Assembly: GCA_945901855.1 (NCBI GenBank) | Contig: CAMDLT010000019.1 | Span: 1 to 64,000, forward strand | Length of the DNA stretch: 64,000 bases | Direction: 5' to 3' | Origin: Asaia bogorensis | GTDB lineage: Bacteria; Pseudomonadota; Alphaproteobacteria; CACIAM-22H2 | In this document: piece by piece, positions 16,148 through 25,299 of the stretch | Position numbering within the stretch: position 1 is the first letter of the stretch | How the letters are laid out: every line of letters starts with the position of its first letter | Notes under the pieces: model-generated | What the model saw: the letters and a program-made list of their open reading frames with translations, nothing else | Told to the model about the DNA's origin: nothing | Databases searched by the model: none | Made by a program: the position numbers and the translations under genes

Positions 16148-16621
16148 CTAGCGGCGGGCGGAGAGCAGCCGCGCCTGGCTGCGTTTCCAGTCGCGCGTCG
16201 CGACCGCTTCGCGCTTGTCGGCCTTCTTGCGGCCCTTGGCGACGCCCAGTTCCAGTTTCACGATGCCGCGCGCGTTGAAATAAAGCTGTAGCGGGACCAG
16301 CGCCATGCCCTCGCGCGTCACGGCGCCGATCAGCTTGTTCATCTCGACGCGGTTGACCAGCAGCTTGCGCGCCCGGCGCGGCTCGTGGTTTTGCCGGTTG
16401 CCGCCGGCATATTCGGGAATGTGGGCGTCGATCAGCCACAGCTCGCCGTCGCGCTCGACCGCGTGGGCCTCGCCGATCGCGATGCCGCCCGCCGCGCGCA
16501 GCGATTTGACCTCCGTGCCGGTCAAAACGATGCCCGCTTCCAGCGTGCGTTCGATGGCAAAATCGTGCCGGGCCTTGCGGTTGGTCGCGGCAACCTTGCG
16601 GCCTTGGTCGGGTGCGGGCAT
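16148..16621 (-). CDS. smpB: SsrA-binding protein SmpB
   Basis: Binds tmRNA and delivers it to stalled ribosomes for trans-translation. 157 residues, normal length. Conserved segments are [33 protein letters not shown] and the RNA-binding [10 protein letters not shown]. The basic C-terminal tail ([11 protein letters not shown] then [10 protein letters not shown]) enters the mRNA channel. It begins immediately after the dapA stop, a conserved pairing in alphaproteobacteria. No tmRNA gene is in the window. Confidence 0.97.
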   Translation of the reverse strand: MPAPDQGRKVAATNRKARHDFAIERTLEAGIVLTGTEVKSLRAAGGIAIGEAHAVERDGELWLIDAHIPEYAGGNRQNHEPRRARKLLVNRVEMNKLIGAVTREGMALVPLQLYFNARGIVKLELGVAKGRKKADKREAVATRDWKRSQARLLSARR

Positions 16622-17497
16622 CTAACCCAGCAGTCCGGCCCCTTTAAGGGCCGCCTTGACGCGTGCTTTCGTCTCGGCCGCGATCGGGGCCAGCGGCAGA
16701 CGCACCTCGTCGCCGCACAGGCCCAGCAGCGAGGCCGCGTATTTGACAGGGCCCGGGCTGGTTTCGGCGAACAGCGCTTTGTGCAGCGGCATCAACCGGT
16801 CTTGCAGCTTGAGCGCCGCTTTGCCGTCGCCCTTCAGCGAGGCGGCTTGCATCTTCGCGACCAGCTTGGGCGCGATGTTGCCGGTGACCGAAATGCAGCC
16901 GACCCCGCCCGTGGCGTTGAACGCGAGCGCCGTGCCGTCGTCGCCGTCGAGCTGGCAGAAATCGGGCCCGCAGGCGAGGCGCTGCTGGCCGGGGCGCGTC
17001 AGGTCTGCCGTCGCATCCTTGACGCCGACGATGTTTTTGATCTGCGCCAGGCGGCCCATCGTTTCGACCGACATGTCGACCGCGCAGCGGCCGGGAATGT
17101 TGTAGATGAAGATCGGCAGCTTGACCGCCTTGGCGATCGCCGCGTAGTGCCGATAGAGCCCTTCTTGCGACGGCTTGTTGTAGTAGGGCGTTACGACCAG
17201 CGCCGCATCGCAGCCCACGCGCTCGGCATGGCGCGTCAAGCTGATGGCTTCGTCGGTGGAATTGGAACCCGTGCCGGCCATCACGGGCACGCGTCCCTTC
17301 GCCGCCGCGACGCACATTTCGATCACGCCCTGGTGTTCGTCGTGGCTCAAGGTCGGCGATTCGCCCGTGGTGCCGCACGGCACCAAACCGTCGGTGCCTT
17401 CACGCACCTGCCAGGCAACGAATTTGCGGAACGCGGGTTCGTCGACTTGGCCGTTCTGGAACGGCGTGATGAGGGCGACAAACGAACCCTTGAACAT
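16622..17497 (-). CDS. dapA: 4-hydroxy-tetrahydrodipicolinate synthase
   Basis: Condenses pyruvate and aspartate semialdehyde in the first committed step of lysine/diaminopimelate synthesis. 291 residues. The N-terminus MFKGSFVALITPF, the GTTGESPTL motif, the catalytic tyrosine in VVTPYYNKPSQEG and the Schiff-base lysine in NIVGVKDATAD are all visible. The minus frame stays open far upstream, antisense to the transglycosylase gene; the start at 17497 matches the family exactly. Confidence 0.97.
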   Translation of the reverse strand: MFKGSFVALITPFQNGQVDEPAFRKFVAWQVREGTDGLVPCGTTGESPTLSHDEHQGVIEMCVAAAKGRVPVMAGTGSNSTDEAISLTRHAERVGCDAALVVTPYYNKPSQEGLYRHYAAIAKAVKLPIFIYNIPGRCAVDMSVETMGRLAQIKNIVGVKDATADLTRPGQQRLACGPDFCQLDGDDGTALAFNATGGVGCISVTGNIAPKLVAKMQAASLKGDGKAALKLQDRLMPLHKALFAETSPGPVKYAASLLGLCGDEVRLPLAPIAAETKARVKAALKGAGLLG

Positions 17498-17614
17498 GGT
17501 CTTGCTCCGCTTTTTTGGATCGACAAAGGAGCGCGAAATTAGACCCGCCAAGGGCGCAGCGCAACAGCCGCCTTTGGCTTGCGCGCGGCCGTGCGGGCGG
17601 TGTCTATTTCGGCT

Positions 17615-19807
17615 ATGACATCTCGTTCTCGATTCGCGCGGGCGGCCCTTGCCGGAACGGCTCTCGGCATCGCCCTTCTTGCACTGTCCGCCTGCACGCG
17701 CGGCGATGCGGCCTCGACCCCGCTTGCAGGCGAAGCCGCCGCACCGCAAGGCGCCCTGACGCCGAGCGCCGCACCGCCTGCGGCCTCGGCCGATGCGCTG
17801 CTGGTGCTGGCTGCGGGCGGCGCGCAAGTGGCCCAAGCTGCGGCGGGCCCGCCTGCCGGGCCTATCGTTACGGCGGCGCGCACGATCCAACCCTTGGGCG
17901 CGCCGATCCTCAATGCCCGCCAGCGCGAGCTTTATACGCAGGCGTTTGCGGCCGTCGAGGCGGGGCGCTGGGAAGCTGCGCGTACCCTGCGCGCGCGCGG
18001 CGACCATCCGGTCGCCAACAAATTGTTCCGCTGGCTCGAACTTCAGCTGCCGCGCTCGGGCGTGGCCTTCGAAGACATTGTCCAGTTCGTCGACCAAAAC
18101 CCGGACTGGCCCTCCCTTGAAACCATCTCGCGCCGGGCTGAGGAGGCCTTGCTCGACCGACCCAGCAACAACACGCTGGTCCTCGCCTGGTTCGGGACCC
18201 GCAACCCGCTGACGCCGGACGGCGCCATGCGCTTTGCCGAAGCGCTGACAGCGGCGGGCGAACGCGATCGGGCATCGCGCGTCGTGCGCGAGCATTGGGT
18301 GTCGGGCACGTTCAACGATGCCCAGCACAAACGGTGGCTCGAGCGCTATCGCGGCGTGCTGGGGCCCGAGCACCACATCGCCAAGCTCGACCGGCTGGTG
18401 TGGGACGGCAAGGCCGAAGAAGCCCGCCGCGTATTTCCGCTGGTCCCGCCCGAGCGCCGCACGCTGGCCGACGCGCGGCTGCGCATCCGGGCGGGCGGCA
18501 ATGTCGAGGCGCAGGCCAAGCGCGTGCCCGAAAGCCTCGCCAACGATCCGGGCCTGCTGTACGACCGCGTGCGCGCCTTCCGCCGCGCCAATCGCGAAGC
18601 TGCGGCGCGCGACGCGATGCGCAGTCTTCGCGGCGACCTGGGTCGGCCCGAGATCTGGTGGAACGAGCGGGCGGTGCTCGCCCGCCGCTCGATCCTGGCA
18701 GGCGACGCGGCGGAGGCCTATCGCCTCGCCCGCGCGCACGGCATGGCCCCGACGCACGGGGCCAACTATCTGGAAGGCGAGTTCCTGGCCGGCTGGATTG
18801 CGCTTCGCAGGCTCAACGATTTCAAGTCGGCCCAAGCGCATTTCGAACGGGTCCACGAGGCCGCCCGCTTCCCCGTATCGCGGGCGCGCGGCGCCTACTG
18901 GATCGGGCGGGCCTTGGAAGCGCAAAACCAAGCCGCCCCGTCCGCCGAGTGGTACGGCCGTGCCGCCGCCTACCACACGACCTACTACGGCCAGCTTGCG
19001 GCCGCGCGCGCCAAGGTGCCGCTGCGCCCCGCGCCGATCCTGGCGACGGCCGAAGACCGCCAAGCCTTCGCACGCAACGAAGCCGTCGTCGCCGCGCGCA
19101 TCCTGCTCGAGACGCGCGAGAAACCCGAACGCGTTCGCCCCTTCCTCGTGCGGCTCGCGAGCGTCGCGCGCACGCCCGGCCAGCACGCGCTGGTCGCCGA
19201 ATTCGCCCATCAGCTGGGGCGCAACGATCTGGCCGTGATCGTCTCGAAGCGTTCGGCCCAGTCGGCGGGCGTGCAGCTCCACGATCTGGGCTGGCCGATG
19301 CTGCCGCTGGCGGGCGAAAAGCCCGAACGGGCCTTGACGCTCGCCATCATCCGCCAGGAAAGCCAGTTTGAGCCGGAGGTTGTAAGTTCGGCAGGCGCGC
19401 GCGGCCTCATGCAGCTGATGCCCGCGACCGCGCGCGGCGTCGCCAAGACCGAAAACACCCTGGGCGGCCATACCGACGCCAAGCTGTTCGAGCCAGCCTA
19501 CAATATCCGTCTGGGCCGCTCGTATCTGGCCTCGCTGGTCGACGATTTCGGCGGGTCGTACGTGCTGGCGATCGCGGGCTACAACGCCGGCCCCGGCCGG
19601 TCGCGCGAATGGATGCGCAATTTCGGCGACCCGCGGCAGCCGGACGTCGATGTCGTCGATTGGATCGAGATGATCCCCTTCGAGGAGACCCGCGGCTATG
19701 TGCAGCGCGTAATGGAAAATCTTCAAGTATACCGCCGAAACTTGCAGCCGTCCCAGAACGCGGCGCCCATCGACATCGAGCGCGATCTGCGCCGACGCGG
19801 CAGCTGA
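17615..19807 (+). CDS. Lytic murein transglycosylase (Slt70-like lipoprotein)
   Basis: Cleaves peptidoglycan glycan strands with 1,6-anhydro product formation. About 730 residues. A signal peptide ends in the lipobox LALSAC (Cys27), so it is membrane-anchored in the periplasm. A long alpha-helical superhelix (TPR-like, about 90-540) precedes the SLT catalytic domain, with Glu582 in IIRQESQFEP followed by SSAGARGLMQLMPATA and the AGYNAGPGR motif. I chose the ATG at 17615 because it yields the signal peptide. It diverges from dapA. Confidence 0.93.
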   Translation: MTSRSRFARAALAGTALGIALLALSACTRGDAASTPLAGEAAAPQGALTPSAAPPAASADALLVLAAGGAQVAQAAAGPPAGPIVTAARTIQPLGAPILNARQRELYTQAFAAVEAGRWEAARTLRARGDHPVANKLFRWLELQLPRSGVAFEDIVQFVDQNPDWPSLETISRRAEEALLDRPSNNTLVLAWFGTRNPLTPDGAMRFAEALTAAGERDRASRVVREHWVSGTFNDAQHKRWLERYRGVLGPEHHIAKLDRLVWDGKAEEARRVFPLVPPERRTLADARLRIRAGGNVEAQAKRVPESLANDPGLLYDRVRAFRRANREAAARDAMRSLRGDLGRPEIWWNERAVLARRSILAGDAAEAYRLARAHGMAPTHGANYLEGEFLAGWIALRRLNDFKSAQAHFERVHEAARFPVSRARGAYWIGRALEAQNQAAPSAEWYGRAAAYHTTYYGQLAAARAKVPLRPAPILATAEDRQAFARNEAVVAARILLETREKPERVRPFLVRLASVARTPGQHALVAEFAHQLGRNDLAVIVSKRSAQSAGVQLHDLGWPMLPLAGEKPERALTLAIIRQESQFEPEVVSSAGARGLMQLMPATARGVAKTENTLGGHTDAKLFEPAYNIRLGRSYLASLVDDFGGSYVLAIAGYNAGPGRSREWMRNFGDPRQPDVDVVDWIEMIPFEETRGYVQRVMENLQVYRRNLQPSQNAAPIDIERDLRRRGS

Positions 19808-19808
19808 C

Positions 19809-20339
19809 ATGGACGGGCTTCGCATCCGCACCGGCGGCCCCGCCGACGGCCCGGCCATCGCCGCCCTGCATGCCGCAAGCTGGCAGACGGCCTACGCCCA
19901 TATCCTCAGCGAAGCCTACCGCCGGAACGCGCCGGCCGACCGCCTGCGCATGTGGCAGGCCCGCATGTCGGCATGGGATCCGGCCCGCATGCATCTGGCG
20001 GTGGCCGAACGGGGCAGCGAACTTGTCGGCTTCGGCTGCGTTCTCGCGGATGCCGAACCCGACCACGGCGCGTTGCTCGACAATCTGCATATTCGCCCCG
20101 ACCTCAAAGGCGGCGGTGTCGGCCGCCGGTTGCTGACGGCGTGCGCGCAGTGGGTCGCCACGACTTTTCCGGGGCGGGCGATGCACCTTACCTGCTACGT
20201 CGACAACGCCCCTGCCGCGCGTTTCTATCGCCGCATGGGCGGCGTCGAAAGCGCCCCGTTCGGCTATCTGGCGCCCGACGGCGCGAGCTACAGCGTGGTC
20301 CGGTTTTCGTGGGCCAAACCCGCCACGCCGGCGCCGTGA
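19809..20339 (+). CDS. GNAT-family N-acetyltransferase
   Basis: Acetyltransferase of 176 residues with unknown acceptor. The start resembles many GNATs (RIRTGGPADGPAIAALHAAS). The acyl-CoA-binding motif is LHIRPDLKGGGVGRRLL, followed by CYVDNAPAARFYRRMGG. It begins one base after the transglycosylase stop and its own stop overlaps the HAD gene (GTGA), so three genes form one transcription unit. Confidence 0.9.
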   Translation: MDGLRIRTGGPADGPAIAALHAASWQTAYAHILSEAYRRNAPADRLRMWQARMSAWDPARMHLAVAERGSELVGFGCVLADAEPDHGALLDNLHIRPDLKGGGVGRRLLTACAQWVATTFPGRAMHLTCYVDNAPAARFYRRMGGVESAPFGYLAPDGASYSVVRFSWAKPATPAP

Positions 20340-20983
20340 TCGGTCTCGTCATTTTCGACATGGACGGCGTGCTCGTCGATTCCGAGCGGATTGCCAACCG
20401 CATCTTCCACGCAATGCTCGCCGAACACGGCGTGCCGATCGCGCTCGACCAAGCCACGCGCCGCTATGTCGGCCGCAGCATGGCGTTCGCAATCGCGGAC
20501 GTGGAAAAAAGCTTCGGCATCGTGCTGCCGCCGGACTTCGCCGAAATCGAGCGTGCGCGCGTACTGGCCGCCTACGAGGGCGAATTGCAGGCCGTGGCAG
20601 GCGTGCCGGAACTGCTCGCGGGCTTGGCCCTGCCCTTCTGCCTCGCCTCGTCGAGCGATCCGCCGCGCATCGAACGCAGCCTCGAATTGTGCGGCCTCGC
20701 GGCGCATTTCGAAGGGTGCTGCTTCAGCGCCACGCAGGTGGCGAACGGCAAACCCGCTCCGGATTTGTTTTTGTTTGCCGCCGCAAGGATGGGTTTTGCG
20801 CCAGCCGACTGCGCGGTCGTGGAAGACTCGCTCGCAGGGCTCGCAGCCGCCAAGGCCGCCGGCATGAAGGCCTATGCCTATGCCGGGGCCGGCCACACCG
20901 ATCGCGGCGATTTGGCCGCAACCGGTGCCATGGTGATCGACCGGATGGCCGAACTTGTTACGGCTTTGCGAGCAGGTGGATGA
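20336..20983 (+). CDS. HAD-superfamily phosphatase (beta-phosphoglucomutase-like)
   Basis: Phosphate hydrolase or mutase of 215 residues. HAD motif I is FDMDGVLVDSE with the nucleophilic aspartate; motif II is CLASSSDPP; the lysine of motif III is in NGKPAPDLFLF; motif IV is [17 protein letters not shown]. The GTG start overlaps the GNAT stop. The last 26 bases overlap the 3' end of the convergent dehydrogenase gene. Confidence 0.88.
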   Translation: MIGLVIFDMDGVLVDSERIANRIFHAMLAEHGVPIALDQATRRYVGRSMAFAIADVEKSFGIVLPPDFAEIERARVLAAYEGELQAVAGVPELLAGLALPFCLASSSDPPRIERSLELCGLAAHFEGCCFSATQVANGKPAPDLFLFAAARMGFAPADCAVVEDSLAGLAAAKAAGMKAYAYAGAGHTDRGDLAATGAMVIDRMAELVTALRAGG

Positions 20984-21827
20984 GCGACGATGTGTCCCAG
21001 CGCCCGCCGCCGCGCGCTTGCACGGCCGCGTAGAACTGGTCGATCACCGCCGTCATCGGCAGGCGCGCTTTGTTGGTCTTGGCTTCTTCGAGGCAGATGG
21101 CGAGGTCCTTGCGCATCCAATCGACCGCAAAGCCGAATTCGAATTTGCCCTGCACCATCGTCTTGGCGCGGTTTTCCATCTGCCAGGAACCCGCAGCACC
21201 CTTGGTGATGACCGACAGAACCTTGTCGGTATCGAGCCCGGCTTGGACGGCGAAGTTCATGCCTTCCGACAATCCTTGGACGAGCCCGGCGATGCAGATT
21301 TGGTTGACCATCTTGGTGAGCTGCCCCGCACCGGCCGGACCCATCAGCGTCAGCGCCTTGGCGTAGATTTTGAGCACGGGCTCGGCACTTGCGAACGTCG
21401 CCTCGTCGCCGCCGACCATGATGCCAAGCTGGCCGTTTTCGGCGCCCGCCTGCCCGCCCGAGACGGGCGCGTCGAGAAAACCGAACCCTTTGGCGGCAGC
21501 TTCCTTGGCGAGTTCGCGCGCAACGCTTGCCGACGCAGTCGTGTGATCGACAAAAATCTTTCCTTTGGCCATGCCCGCAAACGCGCCCGCATCGCCGTAC
21601 ACGACCGAGCGCAGATCGTCGTCGTTGCCGACGCATGCGAGCACGATGTCGGCGCCCTTGGCGGCTGCGGCGGGCGTTGGCGCCGACTTGCCGCCGTGCT
21701 TGGCGACCCACGCCTCGGCCTTGGCGGCACTGCGGTTGTAGACAGTTACGCTATGGCCGGCCTTCTGCAAATGGCCCGCCATCGGAAATCCCATTACGCC
21801 CAAACCCAAAAACGCCAAGTTCGCCAT
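20958..21827 (-). CDS. NAD(P)-dependent beta-hydroxyacid dehydrogenase (3-hydroxyisobutyrate/tartronate-semialdehyde type)
   Basis: Oxidises or reduces short beta-hydroxy acids or their semialdehydes. 289 residues. The Rossmann motif GLGVMGFPMAGHL, the substrate loop DAPVSGGQAGAENG and the catalytic lysine in GQLTKMVNQ are visible. Which acid is used cannot be told from sequence. It is the last gene of a leftward MFS-small protein-dehydrogenase unit, so the transporter may import its substrate. Confidence 0.9.
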   Translation of the reverse strand: MANLAFLGLGVMGFPMAGHLQKAGHSVTVYNRSAAKAEAWVAKHGGKSAPTPAAAAKGADIVLACVGNDDDLRSVVYGDAGAFAGMAKGKIFVDHTTASASVARELAKEAAAKGFGFLDAPVSGGQAGAENGQLGIMVGGDEATFASAEPVLKIYAKALTLMGPAGAGQLTKMVNQICIAGLVQGLSEGMNFAVQAGLDTDKVLSVITKGAAGSWQMENRAKTMVQGKFEFGFAVDWMRKDLAICLEEAKTNKARLPMTAVIDQFYAAVQARGGGRWDTSSLIHLLAKP

Positions 21828-21839
21828 TTCGTCGCTCCC

Positions 21840-21968
21840 TCAAAGACACGCAATAAAAACAAGATCGAGCAGAATCGCGGCGCCGCGCGTCGCCCACAGA
21901 TACAAGGCCCCAACGAACACGAGGCCCGCCCCCGATGCCAGTCCGAAATGGAACGGGCGGAGGTGCAT
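21840..21968 (-). CDS. Small single-span membrane protein (42 aa)
   Basis: Begins MHLRPFHFGLASGAGLVFVG and has one hydrophobic span followed by a shorter hydrophobic tail ending DLVFIACL. It lies five bases after the MFS transporter stop and 12 bases before the dehydrogenase start, all on one strand, so co-translation is likely. Function is unknown. It is short, so I rely on the hydrophobic pattern and spacing. Confidence 0.55.
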   Translation of the reverse strand: MHLRPFHFGLASGAGLVFVGALYLWATRGAAILLDLVFIACL

Positions 21969-21973
21969 GCCGC

Positions 21974-23179
21974 TCAAGCGCCCGACGCCGCTGCCAGACG
22001 CGGCTGCGGCGCATCGCGCATCGGCCAATGCAAGGCTGCGGCAACAAAGCCCGTTATCACGCACAACCCCCAAACGACATCGTAGGACCCGTACATGTCG
22101 TAGACTTTACCACCGAGCCACGCGCCCATAAAGCTGCCGATTTGGTGCGAGAAAAACACGATGCCGTAAAGCGTGGACATGTAGGTCGTGCCGAAGATTT
22201 GCGCCACAAGCCCCGAGGTCAGCGGCACGGTTGAGAGCCAGAACAGCCCGAGTGCGGATGCGAAGATCATCACGCTCGCCTCGCTGATCGGCGTCAGCAA
22301 GAAAACAATGAAGACGAGCGAGCGCCCGATATAGATCCCAGCCAGCAGATATTTTTTGCGCCACACCTGGCCCAGCACGCCCGCCGTGTAGGTGCCAACG
22401 ATATTGAAGAGCCCGACCAAGGCGAGCGACCACGCGCCGACCCACCCCGGCAACCCCTTGTCGGCGACGTAAGCGGGCAGATGCACGCCGACAAACACGA
22501 CCTGGAAGCCGCACACGAAGAAGCCGATCGTCAGCAGCCAAAAACCCGAATGGCCCATCGCTTCCTTCAATGCGGCACGCAGCGTTTGCTGCGACTGCGC
22601 GCTTGCGGGTGCCGCGAGGCCCCGCAAGCCCAGCGTCAGCGGCAAAATGGCGAGAGCCGTCAGCGCGATCGCGAACAACGCGCCGCGCCAGCCGAGCAGA
22701 TCGAGGATGACGTTGGCATAGGGCATGAACGCGAACTGGCCAAACGACCCGCCCGCCGCGACGATGCCAAGCGCCAGCGAACGTTTTTCAGGCGGTGCCG
22801 CGCGGCCGACGGCTCCCAGAATGATCGAGAAGCCGGCCCCCGCCATCGCCAAACCCTGCAGCGTGTTGCCGACCAGAATGAGCGTGCCGTCCTGCGCGTT
22901 CGACAGCGCCCAGAAGCCGCCCGCATAGAGCAATCCGCCGATCAGCACGGCACGCGACGTGCCGAACTTGTCGGCAACCGCGCCCGCAAACGGCCCGACC
23001 GCGCCCCACAGCAGATTGGACAGCGCCAGCCCGAAGGCAAATACTTCGCGGCCGACGCCAAGATCGATCGTCATCGGCTTCAAAAACAGACCCAACGTCT
23101 GGCGCAGACCCATCATCACCGTCAGCACCAGCGATCCGCAGATCAGGATGGTGAGATAGCTGCTTTTGCGCGTGTCCAT
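21974..23179 (-). CDS. MFS transporter
   Basis: Twelve-span major facilitator of 401 residues; it probably imports or exchanges an organic acid. Features include the loop 2-3 motif GAVADKFGTSRAV (GxxADKxG) and a short central loop rich in Ser/Gln near QSQQTLR. The layout resembles oxalate:formate and monocarboxylate carriers, but the substrate is not determined. The ATG at 23179 precedes the first membrane span; the frame is open further upstream without membrane-protein character. Confidence 0.88.
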   Translation of the reverse strand: MDTRKSSYLTILICGSLVLTVMMGLRQTLGLFLKPMTIDLGVGREVFAFGLALSNLLWGAVGPFAGAVADKFGTSRAVLIGGLLYAGGFWALSNAQDGTLILVGNTLQGLAMAGAGFSIILGAVGRAAPPEKRSLALGIVAAGGSFGQFAFMPYANVILDLLGWRGALFAIALTALAILPLTLGLRGLAAPASAQSQQTLRAALKEAMGHSGFWLLTIGFFVCGFQVVFVGVHLPAYVADKGLPGWVGAWSLALVGLFNIVGTYTAGVLGQVWRKKYLLAGIYIGRSLVFIVFLLTPISEASVMIFASALGLFWLSTVPLTSGLVAQIFGTTYMSTLYGIVFFSHQIGSFMGAWLGGKVYDMYGSYDVVWGLCVITGFVAAALHWPMRDAPQPRLAAASGA

Positions 23180-23258
23180 TTGGAACCCCTTTGACAACGC
23201 GGCAAGTGTCGCGCGCAAATCCAGCGACCGCAAGCGCGCGATTGTCGCCATACACGCG

Positions 23259-23699
23259 TCACCGCGCGTCTTCGGCCTGGCGGCGACGGTGGACATTGAG
23301 GCTGATCTCGTCCATCGCGACGACGGCCTTGCTCTCTTCGCGCGCTTTGTCGGCCTTGAGGCGGGCGTCGAGCGCAATCTCGTAGCGCTTGAGTTCCTGG
23401 AACGCCTCGGCGACCGCTTGGCGCGCTTCTTCGAGCGGCGCCTGCATGCCTGCGATCTGCGCCGCTAGGCGCGCGCGCCGTTCGATCAAGCCGCGCGCGT
23501 ATCCCGCATAGGCAAACGCGCCGGCTTCGAGCAAGCGCGCTTGGCGCTGCTCGTGGTCCTTTTCGGCTTCGAGCGCTTGCGCGCGGTCGCGCAACTCGGC
23601 TTCCTGATTTTCAAGTTCGACAAGCACGCGCCGCTTCTCGTTGAGGGCCGCCTCGGCAAGACGGATCAGCGAGCGCAAACCTTTGGTTTTAGCGGCCAT
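23259..23699 (-). CDS. fliJ: FliJ-like flagellar export chaperone
   Basis: 146 residues, almost entirely charged alpha-helix (coiled coil), rich in Glu, Arg, Ala and Lys, as in FliJ, which binds the FliI ATPase ring and FlhA. The sequence itself is weakly conserved; identity rests mainly on coiled-coil character and its position ten bases downstream of fliI in the same direction. Confidence 0.82.
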   Translation of the reverse strand: MAAKTKGLRSLIRLAEAALNEKRRVLVELENQEAELRDRAQALEAEKDHEQRQARLLEAGAFAYAGYARGLIERRARLAAQIAGMQAPLEEARQAVAEAFQELKRYEIALDARLKADKAREESKAVVAMDEISLNVHRRRQAEDAR

Positions 23700-23708
23700 C
23701 TCGCAGGC

Positions 23709-25076
23709 TTACCGGGCCAACGCCGGTTCTTCGGGCGCTTCGGCCGCCATGGCGGGATCGTCCACGCCCAAAATCGCGGCAAGGCCCGCATAGCCTTGCG
23801 CCAGCAGCGCCTGTTCGCGCTTGCCCTGCTTGAGAAAGGCCTCGATCTCGGGCTGGTAGTGGATCGCTTCGTCGACGAGCGGATCGGAGCCGCGCCGATA
23901 AGCGCCAAGCCGGATCATCTCGGCCATGTCTTCGTACTGCGCCATCAACTGGCGCGCACGCGCGACGAGCGCGTTTTCGCTTTGCGTATTGCAGCCCGGC
24001 ATCGTTCGCGAAACCGAGCGCAAAATATTGATCGCAGGATAGCGTCCGCGTTCGCCGATCGCGCGGTCGAGCACGATATGCCCGTCGACGATGCCGCGCA
24101 CGGCGTCGGAAATGGGCTCGTTGGTATCGTCGCCTTCGACCAGCACCGTGAAAAGACCCGTAACGCTGCCCTGCCCGATGCCCGGTCCCGCGCGCTCGAG
24201 CAGCCGCGGCAACTCGGCAAAGACCGACGGCGTGTAGCCTTTGGACGCGGGCGGCTCGCCGGCCGACAGACCGATTTCGCGCTGTGCCATGGCAAAGCGC
24301 GTGACCGAATCCATCAAGCACAAAACGTCGCGGTCCAGATCGCGGAAATACTCGGCGATCGCCAACGTCAGATAGGCCGCTTGGCGCCGCATCAGCGGGC
24401 TTTCGTCGCCCGTGGCGACGACGACGACCGAACGCGCCAACCCCTCGGCGCCCAGATCGTCCTGGATGAACTCCTGCACCTCGCGCCCGCGCTCGCCGAT
24501 CAGCCCGATCACCACCACGTCGGCGGCGGTATAGCGCGTCATCATCGACATGACCGACGATTTGCCGACGCCCGAGCCCGCGAAAATCCCCATGCGCTGG
24601 CCGCGGCAGCACGTCAAAAACGTGTTGATCGCGCGAATTCCCAGATCGATCTTGCCGCGCACGCGCTGGCGCTTGTGGGCGGCGGGCGGCGATGCCTTGA
24701 TCGTGTAGGGAGCCGGGCCCATCGGCAACGGGCCCTTGCCGTCGAGCGGTTCGCCCAGCGCATTGACCACGCGACCGAGCCACGCTTTATGCGGATAGAT
24801 GACGGGATCGGAATCCGCAATTTCCGCCCGGCTGCCGACGCCGATGCCGTCGACCGTGCCGAACGCCATCAGCAACGCGCGCCCGTGGCGGAAGCCCACC
24901 ACCTCGCACGGCACCCGGCGCCGATCGCGCGTACCGACAAAAACGCGCGATCCGACCGCCAGCAGATCCTCGACGCCGCCAATTTCCACGAGCATGCCCT
25001 GCACGGCCGACACCCGCCCGTAATAGCGATATGTCGGAATGCGCTCGATCGCGGCGACCAGTTCATGGGCGGACAT
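23709..25076 (-). CDS. fliI: Flagellar export ATPase FliI
   Basis: ATPase of the flagellar type III export apparatus. 455 residues. Walker A is [14 protein letters not shown] and the Walker B region is [18 protein letters not shown]. The P-loop is followed by ERGREVQEF, and [19 protein letters not shown] is typical of the F1/FliI family. It is transcribed away from ctrA and toward fliJ. No other flagellar structural genes are in the window. Confidence 0.96.
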   Translation of the reverse strand: MSAHELVAAIERIPTYRYYGRVSAVQGMLVEIGGVEDLLAVGSRVFVGTRDRRRVPCEVVGFRHGRALLMAFGTVDGIGVGSRAEIADSDPVIYPHKAWLGRVVNALGEPLDGKGPLPMGPAPYTIKASPPAAHKRQRVRGKIDLGIRAINTFLTCCRGQRMGIFAGSGVGKSSVMSMMTRYTAADVVVIGLIGERGREVQEFIQDDLGAEGLARSVVVVATGDESPLMRRQAAYLTLAIAEYFRDLDRDVLCLMDSVTRFAMAQREIGLSAGEPPASKGYTPSVFAELPRLLERAGPGIGQGSVTGLFTVLVEGDDTNEPISDAVRGIVDGHIVLDRAIGERGRYPAINILRSVSRTMPGCNTQSENALVARARQLMAQYEDMAEMIRLGAYRRGSDPLVDEAIHYQPEIEAFLKQGKREQALLAQGYAGLAAILGVDDPAMAAEAPEEPALAR

Positions 25077-25165
25077 GGTGAATACCGTTCGGTGTCTTTG
25101 AAAATTAGAGATAAATTCGGCTCGATTTGCAACATACCGATTCGTGATTAATTTTCGGTGAACTT

Positions 25166-25210
25166 CCTGACAACCACCTGATTTTACATGATTCTAAGGT
25201 GGTCGTCAGG
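25166..25210. promoter_or_regulatory. Long inverted repeat between fliI and ctrA
   Basis: Arms CCTGACAACCACCT (25166-25179) and AGGTGGTCGTCAGG (25197-25210) are complementary at 13 of 14 positions around a 17-base AT-rich spacer. No T-run follows, so it is not a simple terminator. Its place in the 223-base divergent region suggests an operator or a structured leader for fliI or ctrA. Further right, GTTAAT occurs twice (25232-25237 and 25245-25250), seven bases apart, reminiscent of but not matching the usual CtrA spacing. Confidence 0.6.
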
Positions 25211-25299
25211 CCCGATCGCCGCGCTCGAATGGTTAATTCACATTGTTAATGCTTTGGCCAGCATGTTACTTTCTTAACTATTGAGCGGAGGACTTGCCT

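Noticed and set aside
17498-19858. In-frame upstream extension of dapA antisense to the transglycosylase
   Set aside because: DapA family length and N-terminus start at 17497; the extension is low in domain content and opposite a well-supported gene.
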